Positions 16,803 to 25,643 of a DNA stretch of 64,000 nucleotides are shown here, piece by piece. This stretch comes from Candidatus Gastranaerophilales bacterium. Lineage in GTDB: Bacteria > Cyanobacteriota > Vampirovibrionia > Gastranaerophilales > Gastranaerophilaceae. The notes under the pieces are model-generated. The model was not told the origin of the DNA. It did no database searches and was given only the letters and a program-made list of their open reading frames with translations. The first letter of the stretch is position 1, and every line of letters starts with the position of its first letter. Location of the stretch: assembly GCA_944323725.1 (NCBI GenBank), contig CALUTP010000015.1:1-64000 (forward strand), given 5' to 3'. The position numbers were made by a program, and so were the translations under genes.

Positions 16803-17333
16803 TTAGTAAGCAGAACATTGTGTAAAATTAATTGTAGTGTCCCCGCTGTTAATTGTATTAATGTTTATCTGTTTAATAAAGTCTCCTCCGGAAATTATTA
16901 CTGATTTCATTACACTATGAGCTTTAGAAGAAGTTTTTGGTCTAAGTGCGAGTGTCCAGTCTGAGTTAACTTTATTATAAAATAGGTCAAAATTCTTGTT
17001 TAGATAGGAGTAATCTCTATTAGATACAGCTGTTATAATTCCGCTTATCCTGTTATTCTGATCTGTTGTATATGAGGTTGTAGTTTTTACTGGATAAGTT
17101 GTTTCGAATATAACCCCATTTGTATTTTGAAACTTGAAATTTCCGCTTGATTTTATATAAGCCTGAGAATTAGGAATAGTTTTTGTCTGACTAAATTTGC
17201 AGTTAACATTTTTATATTTTGGAATATAAATATTATTAGGGGATGATGGATGCTGAAATATCCCATCCTGAGCCATAGTAATAGTGTAACTGCTCAATAA
17301 AATTGCTGTAATTATCCATAAAAACTTTTTCAT
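16803..17333 (-). CDS. LolA-like outer-membrane lipoprotein carrier
   Basis: 176 residues with a signal peptide (MKKFLWIITAILLSS..., cleavage near TMA-QDG). The mature part matches LolA-like proteins of aryl polyene clusters: short beta strands such as CKFSQTKTIPNS, SSGNFKF and GVIFETTYP, which parallel LolA's opening f-Q sheet. It probably carries a hydrophobic product across the periplasm, next to the MMPL exporter. It starts two bases before the end of the thioesterase gene's coding unit. A true LolA serving lipoproteins is less likely given the context. Confidence 0.72.
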   Translation of the reverse strand: MKKFLWIITAILLSSYTITMAQDGIFQHPSSPNNIYIPKYKNVNCKFSQTKTIPNSQAYIKSSGNFKFQNTNGVIFETTYPVKTTTSYTTDQNNRISGIITAVSNRDYSYLNKNFDLFYNKVNSDWTLALRPKTSSKAHSVMKSVIISGGDFIKQININTINSGDTTINFTQCSAY

Positions 17334-17335
17334 AT

Positions 17336-17749
17336 CTAAAGATTACAACAAGCAAGTTTTTCTTTCAAATTTTTTGGAGCTGAGTATAGACTCTCTTTTG
17401 TTTTTAAATCTACGCAGATTTGCATTGACTTGGCTTTGAAAAGCTTTTCATCTGTTTCTGCATCATAAATTGTATATTTAATTATTAAGCAAGGCTCAAT
17501 TTCATCAATTATGGATACGATTTTTAATTTTTGATTAAAAGTGCAAGATTTTATGAATTTCAATTCCATAGTGGCAACAGGGTATGCGATGCCATCTTCT
17601 CGCATGTTATCATATGTATATCCGAGTTTTTCAAGTAGTTCACATCTTGCTGTCTCTAAGTATTTTATGTAATTCCCATGCCATACAACGTTCATTGGAT
17701 CAAGATCATAAAATTGGACTGTCATGTTTGTTTCTGATTTGAAGTTCAT
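17336..17749 (-). CDS. 4-hydroxybenzoyl-CoA thioesterase-like (hot-dog) protein
   Basis: 137 residues, the normal size of a YbgC/4HBT thioesterase. The active-site block VQFYDLDPMNVVWHGNYIKY carries the Asp and the N-terminal helix pattern of the family. In aryl polyene clusters the equivalent gene may release the acyl chain from ACP or edit it. It has its own ribosome site (AGAGGT) and follows the adenylating enzyme by 37 bases. Confidence 0.85.
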   Translation of the reverse strand: MNFKSETNMTVQFYDLDPMNVVWHGNYIKYLETARCELLEKLGYTYDNMREDGIAYPVATMELKFIKSCTFNQKLKIVSIIDEIEPCLIIKYTIYDAETDEKLFKAKSMQICVDLKTKESLYSAPKNLKEKLACCNL

Positions 17750-17786
17750 ATTGTAACCTCTGCTTATTTATTTTAATTTTACACTT

Positions 17787-19331
17787 TTATTTTACAAATA
17801 TACCTGAAGAAAATATTTTGTCATCAGACAGGTAGGTATATTCTACATTTTTTTCATTATTTTTAAGTCTTAATGTAATAGGTATATCCGGTTTAATTAT
17901 ATGTGAAAATTTAATTTTTCTTGCTTCTTTGTGTGATAATTTTATTCCAAATACTTCATCTGCAAAATATTTTGCATAATACAACTGAACAACTCCTGGT
18001 AATATTGGCATGTTCTCAAAATGACCGTTAAAAAAGTTAGAGCTTTCCTTGAATAACATTTCTATTTCTGCATTTTCAGATGTTATTTTCCTTGAAAATA
18101 CGAATGGCATTGATAGATTAGAGCTAAAAATTCGTTTTAATTTTTCATTATCAATTTTCCCTCCTGCAGTTTTGGGTATTTCATCCAGATACCGCCATTT
18201 TTTAGGGATTACTTCATTATAATTAGATATAAAATTTTTCAGTTCAGTATTTTTGATTTTTGGACTTTTGCAAACAACTGCACAACATAATTTATCATTA
18301 TATTTAAGACATCTGCAATCTTCAATTTCGGGGTGCTTTTTTAGATTATTTTCTAGTTCATCAAGTGAAATCCTTTTTTCCTGAATTTTTACTATTCTAT
18401 CGCATCTTTTTTGTAGGATAAATTTTCTATTTGAAACTTTTTTTATAACATCATTGAGGATTTGATTTTCTTGTGGAAAGAAATCTGATTTTACAATTAT
18501 TTGGTTGTTTGGGGTGCAGTCAACATCAACATCTGAGAAGACTGTAAAGGCATCCCCGCCTCTTTTATAAGCAATGTCACCGGTTTCTGTACTGCCATAA
18601 ATGTCTATTACATCTGATTGTTCGCTAAAATACTCATAGGTTTCATCTTTTAATTTTGCGCCTGCGAGTAAAATTTTTGCCGGCGAATTTAAAAATTTAA
18701 AATTATATTTTGCAAGTTTTTCAAGAAACGATGGGGTAGATATTAGGATATATTCTTCTTTTATGTTTAATTGCTCTGGGAATTCAATTCTTTGACTATT
18801 GATAGCAAAACCTGCAAGCATTGGCATAATAAAATTAAATGTAAACCCGTAACTATGAGCAGAAGAAGTTGTTGATACTATCGTATATTTATTATTGGTC
18901 AAATTGAATTCATTAATAGCTGATTGAGCTTCAGCTTGAAGATTATATAGAGTCTTGCCGATATTTTTTGGTATGCCTGTTGAGCCGGAAGTAAAAAGAT
19001 TAATCATTATATCTTTAGCTGGGGGTGCTTTAAGAAATAAACCTTCTATAGCTTTTGCTTTTTGAGGTAGTATATATTCAAAATCAAGTTGTTCAAGTCT
19101 TGTTCTATCTGTAACTAGATGAATTTTTTTGTCTGAAAATACTGCTGCGAAAAAATTTATGAAAAAATCTATATAGTTTTCACATAGTAATACTACATTA
19201 TTGATATTTTGTTTTTCAAATTCTAATTTCTGTCCATAAACATATTTTTTCAGCTCTCCAAAAGTTAAATTTGGATTTATAAAAATTATTTGATTGTCAA
19301 ATTCACTCGTTATAAATTTTTCTAAAATCAT
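17787..19331 (-). CDS. acyl-activating AMP ligase fused to a hot-dog dehydratase domain
   Basis: 514 residues. Residues 1 to about 400 form an adenylating enzyme with core motifs NLFTSGSTGIPKN, DIYGSTETGD, LQKRCDRIVK and the terminal lysine motif IPKTAGGKID. The C-terminal about 110 residues are a FabA/FabZ-like hot-dog domain with FNGHFENMPILPGVVQL. In characterised aryl polyene clusters these are separate adjacent proteins (AMP ligase ApeH and dehydratase ApeI), so this is a fusion. The ligase would activate the starter acid and load it onto an ACP; the dehydratase would make the double bonds. Starter identity cannot be told. Start overlaps the previous gene by 4 bases. Confidence 0.85.
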   Translation of the reverse strand: MILEKFITSEFDNQIIFINPNLTFGELKKYVYGQKLEFEKQNINNVVLLCENYIDFFINFFAAVFSDKKIHLVTDRTRLEQLDFEYILPQKAKAIEGLFLKAPPAKDIMINLFTSGSTGIPKNIGKTLYNLQAEAQSAINEFNLTNNKYTIVSTTSSAHSYGFTFNFIMPMLAGFAINSQRIEFPEQLNIKEEYILISTPSFLEKLAKYNFKFLNSPAKILLAGAKLKDETYEYFSEQSDVIDIYGSTETGDIAYKRGGDAFTVFSDVDVDCTPNNQIIVKSDFFPQENQILNDVIKKVSNRKFILQKRCDRIVKIQEKRISLDELENNLKKHPEIEDCRCLKYNDKLCCAVVCKSPKIKNTELKNFISNYNEVIPKKWRYLDEIPKTAGGKIDNEKLKRIFSSNLSMPFVFSRKITSENAEIEMLFKESSNFFNGHFENMPILPGVVQLYYAKYFADEVFGIKLSHKEARKIKFSHIIKPDIPITLRLKNNEKNVEYTYLSDDKIFSSGIFVK

Positions 19332-19732
19332 TTTTGATATTTTTTCCTCAATATTATTCGTATAGGGTATTCAATTGCAAATATTGCGCCTATTGCAATA
19401 TAAGAGATACATCCATTATATAAAGCCCAATATTTTTCTTCCATAAATACAGTAACTATTGATATAATTAAGTTTATAAGACTAAATATACACCAAACAT
19501 ATGTTAATTTTCTTGTGTAATTGCTTGTAAAGTCATTAAGTACACCGCCCTCAAGCATTTTTGCAAATTTTTGAATTACTGTTTCTTTGCTAAAAATTGA
19601 AGTGAAGAAAGTCAAAAATATTGTTAAATTAGCAGCAACAGGGTAGAGTTTTACTGCGAATATTTTTGTATAATGAAATAGTAATATTACTGCTAATGTT
19701 ATTGCAATTGGAATAAGAAATTTTAATTTCAT
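19328..19732 (-). CDS. small membrane protein of the polyene-like cluster (COG4648-like)
   Basis: 134 residues with four predicted membrane helices (about 5-22, 28-48, 75-95 and 102-122). Size, topology and position between the ACP and AMP-ligase genes match the COG4648 membrane protein commonly found in aryl polyene clusters. The EGGVLNDFTSNYTRKLTYVW stretch between helices 2 and 3 is the most polar and probably conserved part. Overlaps both neighbours by 4 bases. Function unknown. Confidence 0.7.
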   Translation of the reverse strand: MKLKFLIPIAITLAVILLFHYTKIFAVKLYPVAANLTIFLTFFTSIFSKETVIQKFAKMLEGGVLNDFTSNYTRKLTYVWCIFSLINLIISIVTVFMEEKYWALYNGCISYIAIGAIFAIEYPIRIILRKKYQK

Positions 19733-19983
19733 TTTAATAAATCTTCAATTGTATTTACAACATCATTAACAGTTTTTATTTGTTTAAAATTTTCCGGTTG
19801 AATTTTTTTATCTGTAAAATATTGTAATTTTACTGCCAAATCAACAGCATCAATACTGTCAAGCTCTAAATCTTCAAATAAATTTGCATCAAGATTAATC
19901 AAATCTTCACTGATTTCAAAGTCATCAGTAAGAATTTCTGTTAATTTATTTATTATTTCTTCTCTTGTAAAATTTTTAGTCAA
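19729..19983 (-). CDS. acyl carrier protein 2 of the polyene-like cluster
   Basis: 84 residues with the phosphopantetheine serine in LELDSIDAVDL (about residue 43). Start chosen at TTG 19983, because AGGAGT lies seven bases upstream; a second in-frame TTG at 20010 has no ribosome site and would overlap the first ACP more. The gene overlaps the end of the first ACP gene by 8 bases. Tandem ACPs are normal in aryl polyene clusters. Confidence 0.88.
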   Translation of the reverse strand: MTKNFTREEIINKLTEILTDDFEISEDLINLDANLFEDLELDSIDAVDLAVKLQYFTDKKIQPENFKQIKTVNDVVNTIEDLLK

Positions 19984-20233
19984 TTTGTTTACTCCTGATA
20001 AAATTTGCAATTGTTTTAACGGAATAAAAATGCTTAGAATTTTCTTCTTTATCCGATTCTAGTGTTATATTGAACTTCTTTTTTATTGCCATGCCTAATT
20101 CTAAAGCATCAATAGAGTCCAGCCCGAGTCCATCGTTAAAAAGAGGTGCATCATCATCTATGTCAGAAACTTTTATATCTTCCAATTCAAGAGCTTTTAT
20201 TATTAATTCTTTTATTTCATTTTCCAGTGTCAT
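19976..20233 (-). CDS. acyl carrier protein 1 of the polyene-like cluster
   Basis: 85 residues; the attachment serine is in GLGLDSIDALEL (about residue 40), followed by the acidic helix II typical of ACPs. It is preceded by its own AGGAATT and a 46-base gap from the acyltransferase gene. It would carry the growing polyene between the ketosynthase, reductase and dehydratase domains. Confidence 0.9.
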   Translation of the reverse strand: MTLENEIKELIIKALELEDIKVSDIDDDAPLFNDGLGLDSIDALELGMAIKKKFNITLESDKEENSKHFYSVKTIANFIRSKQID

Positions 20234-20279
20234 TTGCTTAATTCCTATAATAATTTTATAACCTAATTTAAAATTAATG

Positions 20280-21008
20280 TCAATTTATATATTCTTTGAT
20301 TTTTTGCGTAAGTTGTCTTCTGAGTTTTATTTCGCCAACATTGTGGTTAAAGTCAGAAAGTTTAATTTCTGGTTGAACTGTTATTTTATATTTTATAGGT
20401 CTGGTTCCTGCATCAAGCGGATTATGATTTTTTATCAAGAAAGGATAATCTGTTTCTATTTTCACAGGAATAATATCTGTATTTGACGCAATAGCTATTT
20501 GAGCCGCTCCATGATGAAATTTAGGGTTTTCACCAGGCTGAGTCCTTGTGCCTGCAGGAAAAATTATTATATTATATCCGGCATTCAAAGCTTCTATAGC
20601 TGATTTTTTAAAAGCTTCTGTGTCGATATCATTAATTATGTAAAGTGTCTTTACTATATTTTTCATAAAAGGATTATGCAAAAGTTCTTTTTTCGCAAGA
20701 CAAAGAGAGTCTGGCATGTTTCCGATTAATAGAATAATATCAATAAAACTTGGATGGCTTGCTGTAATTATTTTGCCTTTAATATCTAATAAATTTTTGT
20801 CTATATCTAATTCTATTATTTTTGTTGATTCAATTATTTTTATAAAGAATTTCCAAGAGTATTTTACTATTTTAGAAAATATTCTTCTTCTTTTTGATTC
20901 AGAAATGAATATAGCCATTACAGGGAATAAGATTAATCCTATAAATAAAGCCCCTATTGCAAATATAGCCATTTCTATTATAACAAGTAAACTTCTATAA
21001 AGTTTCAT
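20280..21008 (-). CDS. 1-acylglycerol-3-phosphate acyltransferase-like protein (PlsC family)
   Basis: 242 residues. N-terminal membrane helix (10-35), HX4D motif in ASHPSFIDI near residue 84, and IIFPAGTRTQ, which corresponds to the FPEGTR substrate motif. Followed by GENPKFHHGAAQIA, where PlsC usually has F-K-GA. It is the second acyltransferase of the cluster besides the LpxL-like one; two acyltransferases are also usual in aryl polyene clusters. Its start overlaps the preceding gene by 14 bases. Confidence 0.83.
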   Translation of the reverse strand: MKLYRSLLVIIEMAIFAIGALFIGLILFPVMAIFISESKRRRIFSKIVKYSWKFFIKIIESTKIIELDIDKNLLDIKGKIITASHPSFIDIILLIGNMPDSLCLAKKELLHNPFMKNIVKTLYIINDIDTEAFKKSAIEALNAGYNIIIFPAGTRTQPGENPKFHHGAAQIAIASNTDIIPVKIETDYPFLIKNHNPLDAGTRPIKYKITVQPEIKLSDFNHNVGEIKLRRQLTQKIKEYIN

Positions 21009-21591
21009 TTTTCTTTACCACGTATAAGTCACTTACAAATATATCACTTTTCCCATTTAGAAAATTAATTAAATCTTCAAAGGTATCTTTTGGTGTCATA
21101 TTAGAATTATTGCTGCATAAAACATATTTGCCATGAGGGTTTGGTATTGTTGATATTGATACACTTTTAACCCCGCCGATACTTTCGGTATAGCAAAAAA
21201 TAGATTCTCCAGACACAATGCTCTCTATAAAAGCATAAGGTATAGTTTTATTTCCTGCTGAAATTGAATTATAAGATTTTTTTAGTTTTTTAAGCAGAGA
21301 AAAGAGTCCCACCGTAGCATTGTGTACAGAAGAACTAAAACCTGATGGAGATACTTCGCCCTCTTCATTTCTTTGTTTTATGAGTTTTACTACTCTGTCA
21401 AAATCCCCATAACAAGATGCAAAAGTGATATTAGGACTACACCCATCATCATATGTTCCATATAAGGTGTACAGTCCTGCTTTCCCAAAACTGTCAAGTT
21501 TTCTTCTTATAAGCATTGGTATAAATGAGACATCAATTTCTTCTGATGAAACATAAGAATATTTTTTTATATCGAAAATAATTTCATTCAT
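20995..21591 (-). CDS. ketosynthase-like chain-length factor (beta-ketoacyl synthase N-terminal family)
   Basis: 198 residues, resembling the 'beta-ketoacyl synthase, N-terminal' family found in aryl polyene clusters, in which it pairs with a ketosynthase as a chain-length factor. PMLIRRKLDSFGKAGL, FASCYGDFDRVVKL and GFSSSVHNATVGLFS match its blocks; the usual ketosynthase cysteine is absent (SSSVHNA instead), so it should be inactive on its own. First gene of the minus-strand arm, only 25 bases from the start of the plus-strand arm. A TATAAT lies three bases before its ATG; no Shine-Dalgarno is seen. Confidence 0.75.
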   Translation of the reverse strand: MNEIIFDIKKYSYVSSEEIDVSFIPMLIRRKLDSFGKAGLYTLYGTYDDGCSPNITFASCYGDFDRVVKLIKQRNEEGEVSPSGFSSSVHNATVGLFSLLKKLKKSYNSISAGNKTIPYAFIESIVSGESIFCYTESIGGVKSVSISTIPNPHGKYVLCSNNSNMTPKDTFEDLINFLNGKSDIFVSDLYVVKKNETL

Positions 21592-21616
21592 GCTATTATA
21601 TTAACACAGAGGAAAG

Positions 21617-23143
21617 ATGATTACGATAACTAAAACAACTGCAATATCTTCGCTGGGAGAAAATCTTGATGAGATTTTTAATAGTGCTTCTGCTGGTATT
21701 TTTAAGGGAATGAAAATTACTGCAGATTTACCTGTGATTAAAAATCCTGAGTTTAATTCCCGTTGTAATCGTATTCTTTTACATTGTATTAATCAAATGA
21801 AAGATGAATTAGATGCATTAATCGAAAAATATGGCAGTAAAAAAATAGGTGTTGTTATTGCAACTACTAATTCTGGAATTGATACTTTTGAGGATACCGG
21901 TAATAAAGGGTTTTTAAAAATGAGTAACCCTGCTGAATTTGTAAGGGATTATCTTGGTTTAAATGGTTTTTATTGCGGAGTATCAACAGCTTGTTCTTCC
22001 GGTATAAAAGTTTTTTCTACAGCTTTAAAATTATTAGAAAACGGGATATGTGATGCTGTGCTTGCTGGCGGCGCAGATGAACTTTCAAAATTTCCATTAG
22101 CAGGATTTTCTTCTTTGGAAGTTCTATCTAAAGAACGTTCTATTCCTATGAGTAAAAATAGAAAAGGTATGAATATAGGTGAAGGTGGAGCATTATTTAT
22201 AGTAGAAAAATCTGAGAATTACAGCGGAACTGATGGTATTAATATTTTAGGTATAGGTGAGACTTCAGATGCTTACCATGCCGCAACTCCAGACCCAGTT
22301 GGTGTTCAGGCGGCAAAAGCTATGGAGATAGCTATTAAAAACGCCGGTATCCGTTCTGAAGATATTGATTATATTAATCTTCATGGGACTGGTACCGGTG
22401 CAAATGATATTATGGAAGCTAATGCAATTTATAGTGTTTTTGGAGACTCCGTGCCGGTAAGCTCTACAAAACCGCTTACAGGGCATTGTCTTGGTGCTTC
22501 TGCTAGTATTGAGATTGCTTTGTGCTGTAGAATGCTGGGACAGGAATTTTTGCTGCCACATATTTATGATGGGGAGTATGATGAAAAACTTCCTAAATTA
22601 AGACTAGCTAAATTAGGCGAAAAATCCGAAAAAATTAATTGTGTTATGTGTAATGCATTTGGATTTGGAGGAACTAATGCTGTTATAATACTTTCAACTG
22701 GTAAAAAATATAATTTAGAAAAAATTCTTCCACATAAATATCCTATGATATTAATTGATGATGTTGTTGAATACAATTTTAATGAAGGTTATATTATTGC
22801 GAAAGTAGTTATAAAAAAAGATAATATATTCTTTGATAATGAGATTAACGGTATTTCATATATCACAGGAATAGAGTTTATGGCTCAGACAGTAGGTTGT
22901 TATGCTCACTTGAAATCTGGTGAAAATGAACCGAAAATTGGCTTTTTGCTTGGCTCCCGTTCTTATAAATCATCTATAGATAAGTTTGAACTCGGCAGGA
23001 CTTACTTTATAAAAGCAAAAGAAATTTTCAGTGATAATGAACTTGTTTCGTTTGAATGTTTTATTTATAATGAAAATATAGAGTGTGCATCGGCTATGGT
23101 AAATGTTTACCAGCCAAAAGATGCCTTTGAATTTATGGAATAA
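21617..23143 (+). CDS. beta-ketoacyl synthase fused to a hot-dog dehydratase (ApeP-like) domain
   Basis: 508 residues. Residues 1 to about 365 are a ketosynthase with the catalytic cysteine in STACSSGIK (C126) and the two histidines in LHGTGTGA and TGHCLGAS. The last 140 residues are a hot-dog domain starting LPHKYPMILIDDVVEY, like the ApeP/FabZ-type 3-hydroxyacyl-ACP dehydratase of aryl polyene clusters (separate there, fused here). It would extend the chain and dehydrate it. Ribosome site GAGGAAAG is present. First gene of the plus-strand arm. Confidence 0.88.
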   Translation: MITITKTTAISSLGENLDEIFNSASAGIFKGMKITADLPVIKNPEFNSRCNRILLHCINQMKDELDALIEKYGSKKIGVVIATTNSGIDTFEDTGNKGFLKMSNPAEFVRDYLGLNGFYCGVSTACSSGIKVFSTALKLLENGICDAVLAGGADELSKFPLAGFSSLEVLSKERSIPMSKNRKGMNIGEGGALFIVEKSENYSGTDGINILGIGETSDAYHAATPDPVGVQAAKAMEIAIKNAGIRSEDIDYINLHGTGTGANDIMEANAIYSVFGDSVPVSSTKPLTGHCLGASASIEIALCCRMLGQEFLLPHIYDGEYDEKLPKLRLAKLGEKSEKINCVMCNAFGFGGTNAVIILSTGKKYNLEKILPHKYPMILIDDVVEYNFNEGYIIAKVVIKKDNIFFDNEINGISYITGIEFMAQTVGCYAHLKSGENEPKIGFLLGSRSYKSSIDKFELGRTYFIKAKEIFSDNELVSFECFIYNENIECASAMVNVYQPKDAFEFME

Positions 23144-23165
23144 TGGAGCAGTAGTTAAGAGAGCT

Positions 23166-23894
23166 ATGGAAAAATGGGTTTTAATAACAGGTGCAAGCAG
23201 AGGTATAGGAAAAGAGACCGCATTATATTTAGCTAAAAATGGTTATAATATAGTTCTGCATTGTAATAAAAATATTCAAATGGCTGAAGAAGTATCCAAA
23301 GAAATTCAAAATTTTGGTGTAAAGTCTAGAGTTTTACAATTTGATATAAAAAATCGCGAAGCGTGTAGAAAAATTTTAGAAAGTGATATCGAAAAATACG
23401 GCATATATTCAGGAGTAATACTTAATGCAGGAATTGCTAGAGATAATGTATTTCCTGCGATGGAAGATTCTGAATGGGATGATGTAATTGATACAAATTT
23501 ATCTGGTTTTTATAATGTATTAAAACCTATTATTATGCCTATGATTTCTAATAAAATAAAAGGCAGAATTATTGCAATGACATCAGTTTCAGGCTTAAGT
23601 GGAAACCGAGGACAGGTTAATTACAGTGCGTCCAAGGCGGGAATTATTGGTGCAGTAAAATCTTTAAGTCTTGAACTTGCAAAACGTGCTATAACAGTAA
23701 ATGCTATTGCTCCAGGTGTTATTGAAACTGATATGATTCAGAATTTACCTTTAGATGAGGTAAAAAAAATGATTCCAATGAAGCGCGTTGGAAAACCTGA
23801 AGAGGTTGCAAGTTTAGTTAATTATCTTATGAGTGAAGATGCTTCTTATATTACAGGACAAGTAATTTCTGTGAATGGAGGACTTTATTTATGA
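23166..23894 (+). CDS. 3-oxoacyl-ACP reductase (FabG-like, ApeQ-like)
   Basis: 242 residues. Short-chain dehydrogenase with the cofactor motif TGASRGIG at residues 8-15, LNAGIA, catalytic Ser in TSVSGL and YSASK. The C-terminal block GQVISVNGGLYL is typical of FabG. Start chosen at ATG 23166, which gives the normal family length; the longer frame from 23103 overlaps the upstream gene. Its last four bases overlap the next start (ATGA), so the two are coupled. It would reduce each beta-keto group before dehydration. Confidence 0.92.
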   Translation: MEKWVLITGASRGIGKETALYLAKNGYNIVLHCNKNIQMAEEVSKEIQNFGVKSRVLQFDIKNREACRKILESDIEKYGIYSGVILNAGIARDNVFPAMEDSEWDDVIDTNLSGFYNVLKPIIMPMISNKIKGRIIAMTSVSGLSGNRGQVNYSASKAGIIGAVKSLSLELAKRAITVNAIAPGVIETDMIQNLPLDEVKKMIPMKRVGKPEEVASLVNYLMSEDASYITGQVISVNGGLYL

Positions 23895-25117
23895 ATCGAG
23901 TTGTTGTTACAGGCATGTCACAAATAAGTCCCTTAGGTGCTGATAGAACTTCTGCATTCAAAAGACTTGAGAGGTTTAAAAATTGCGTGAAATATATGCC
24001 TGAGCTTGAGCAATATACAAGACTAAATACTAAATTAGCAGCTCCAGCATCAGATTTTATTATCCCTGAGCATTATAATCGTAAAGTTATGCGTACGATG
24101 GGCAGAGTAGGAGTCCTTAGTGTTGCTAGTGCAGAAGAAGCATTGAAAGATGCTGGCTTAATTGATGATGAAATTATTACTAATGGTGAAACCGGTGTAA
24201 GTTATGGATCATCTACCGGGTCTTTAGATACTTTAATTGAGTTCTATTCAATGATGGTTGATAAAGCTGTTAAAGGGGTTACTTCTGGAAGTTACGTGAA
24301 AATGATGGCTCAGACTGCTGCTGTCAATATTTCGCTTCATTTTAAGACTACTGGACGTCTTATTGCTACTTCTACAGCATGTACTTCTGGTTCTATGGGG
24401 ATTGGATATGCTTATGAAGCAATAAAAAATGGATATCAAACAGTTATGATTGCGGGGGGGGCTGATGAACTTCATCCTACTCAAATTGCTATTTTTGATA
24501 CTCTATATGCTACAAGTCAAAAAAATTCTACTCCAGAGCTTACTCCATCACCATTTGATAAAGACAGAGATGGACTAGTGATAGGGGAGGGCGCTGGTAC
24601 TATGATTTTAGAAGAATATGAGCATGCTAAAAAGCGCGGGGCTCATATTTATGCAGAAATAATAGGTTTTGGTACAAGTACTGATGGTACTCATATTACA
24701 AGTCCAAATAGGGATAAGATGAAAACTGCTTTGTGTCTAGCTTTAAAGGATGCTAAGATTTCTCCTGACGTTATTGGATATGTAAGCGCTCATGGTACTG
24801 CGACTATTCAGGGAGATATTGCTGAAACTAATGCAACTTACGATGTTTTTAAACGTGCAGTACCGACCAGTTCAATAAAAAGCTATACAGGGCATACTCT
24901 AGGTGCTTGTGGAGCTGTTGAAGCTATTTTAACTCTTGATATGGCTTATAAAAAATGGTTCTGTCCTACACTTAATCTTCATTCAGTCGATGAAGAATGT
25001 GGAAAACTTGATTATATAAAAAATGATGGTAGAGAAATTGATACAAATATAATTATGTCAAATAATTTTGCGTTTGGAGGAATTAACACATCACTTATAT
25101 TCAAAATGAATGTGTAA
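23891..25117 (+). CDS. beta-ketoacyl-ACP synthase II-like (FabF family, ApeR-like)
   Basis: 408 residues with all ketosynthase residues in place: cysteine in STACTSGSMG (C164), histidines in SAHGTAT and TGHTLGACGAVE, and the C-terminal NNFAFGGINTSLIF. Full FabF length. It is the last gene of the plus-strand arm, after the reductase. With the fused ketosynthase at 21617 and the chain-length factor at 20995 it gives the cluster the three ketosynthase-fold proteins usual for aryl polyene systems. A housekeeping FabF is the alternative, but position argues for the cluster. Confidence 0.9.
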   Translation: MNRVVVTGMSQISPLGADRTSAFKRLERFKNCVKYMPELEQYTRLNTKLAAPASDFIIPEHYNRKVMRTMGRVGVLSVASAEEALKDAGLIDDEIITNGETGVSYGSSTGSLDTLIEFYSMMVDKAVKGVTSGSYVKMMAQTAAVNISLHFKTTGRLIATSTACTSGSMGIGYAYEAIKNGYQTVMIAGGADELHPTQIAIFDTLYATSQKNSTPELTPSPFDKDRDGLVIGEGAGTMILEEYEHAKKRGAHIYAEIIGFGTSTDGTHITSPNRDKMKTALCLALKDAKISPDVIGYVSAHGTATIQGDIAETNATYDVFKRAVPTSSIKSYTGHTLGACGAVEAILTLDMAYKKWFCPTLNLHSVDEECGKLDYIKNDGREIDTNIIMSNNFAFGGINTSLIFKMNV

Positions 25118-25124
25118 TAATTTT

Positions 25125-25619
25125 TTAGTTATTTAAGTATTTTTGAAGGATTAATTTTTTTAATGCTTTTGAATATACTGCTAAAGGATCTAGTGCAATA
25201 ATTTTATCCAGAGTTTCAACTGCCCCAGTATAATCTTTTAGTTTCTTTTGGACAACAGCTTTAGAGTATAGTGCATCTATAAATTTTTTATCAAGTTCTG
25301 TTGCTTTAGTTAAATCTTCTAGTGCTTGTTTTAGCTCAGTTTCTTCTTGCTTTTCGAATGCAAGGATTGCTTGAGCTCTATTATAATACGCATCTATCAT
25401 ATCAGCTTTTGTTTCAATTGCTTTGGTGTAATTTTCATATGCAGCTTGCAGTTGATTTAAATTATGAAATACTATTCCTTTAGAAAAATGAGCTAAGGCA
25501 TAATCTGGTTTTAATTCTAAAGCTTTATCTAGTGCTTCTAGAGCTTCAGTAAAATCTTTTGAATTTGTTTTTTCTATTCCTAAATTTGTGTAATATTTAT
25601 AATCTTTTTCTTGTGTCAT
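25125..25619 (-). CDS. tetratricopeptide repeat protein
   Basis: 164 residues made of about four TPR units (from about residues 6, 40, 74 and 112), with the standard W/L-G-Y-A-F-A-P pattern, e.g. ALEALDKALELKPDYALAHFSKG. No signal peptide or other domain, so it is probably a cytoplasmic adaptor. Strong ribosome site AAGGAG. It follows the PHP gene by 24 bases and is likely co-transcribed with it. Partner unknown. Confidence 0.85.
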   Translation of the reverse strand: MTQEKDYKYYTNLGIEKTNSKDFTEALEALDKALELKPDYALAHFSKGIVFHNLNQLQAAYENYTKAIETKADMIDAYYNRAQAILAFEKQEETELKQALEDLTKATELDKKFIDALYSKAVVQKKLKDYTGAVETLDKIIALDPLAVYSKALKKLILQKYLNN

Positions 25620-25643
25620 TGTAGTCTCCTTGAAGTTTATATA

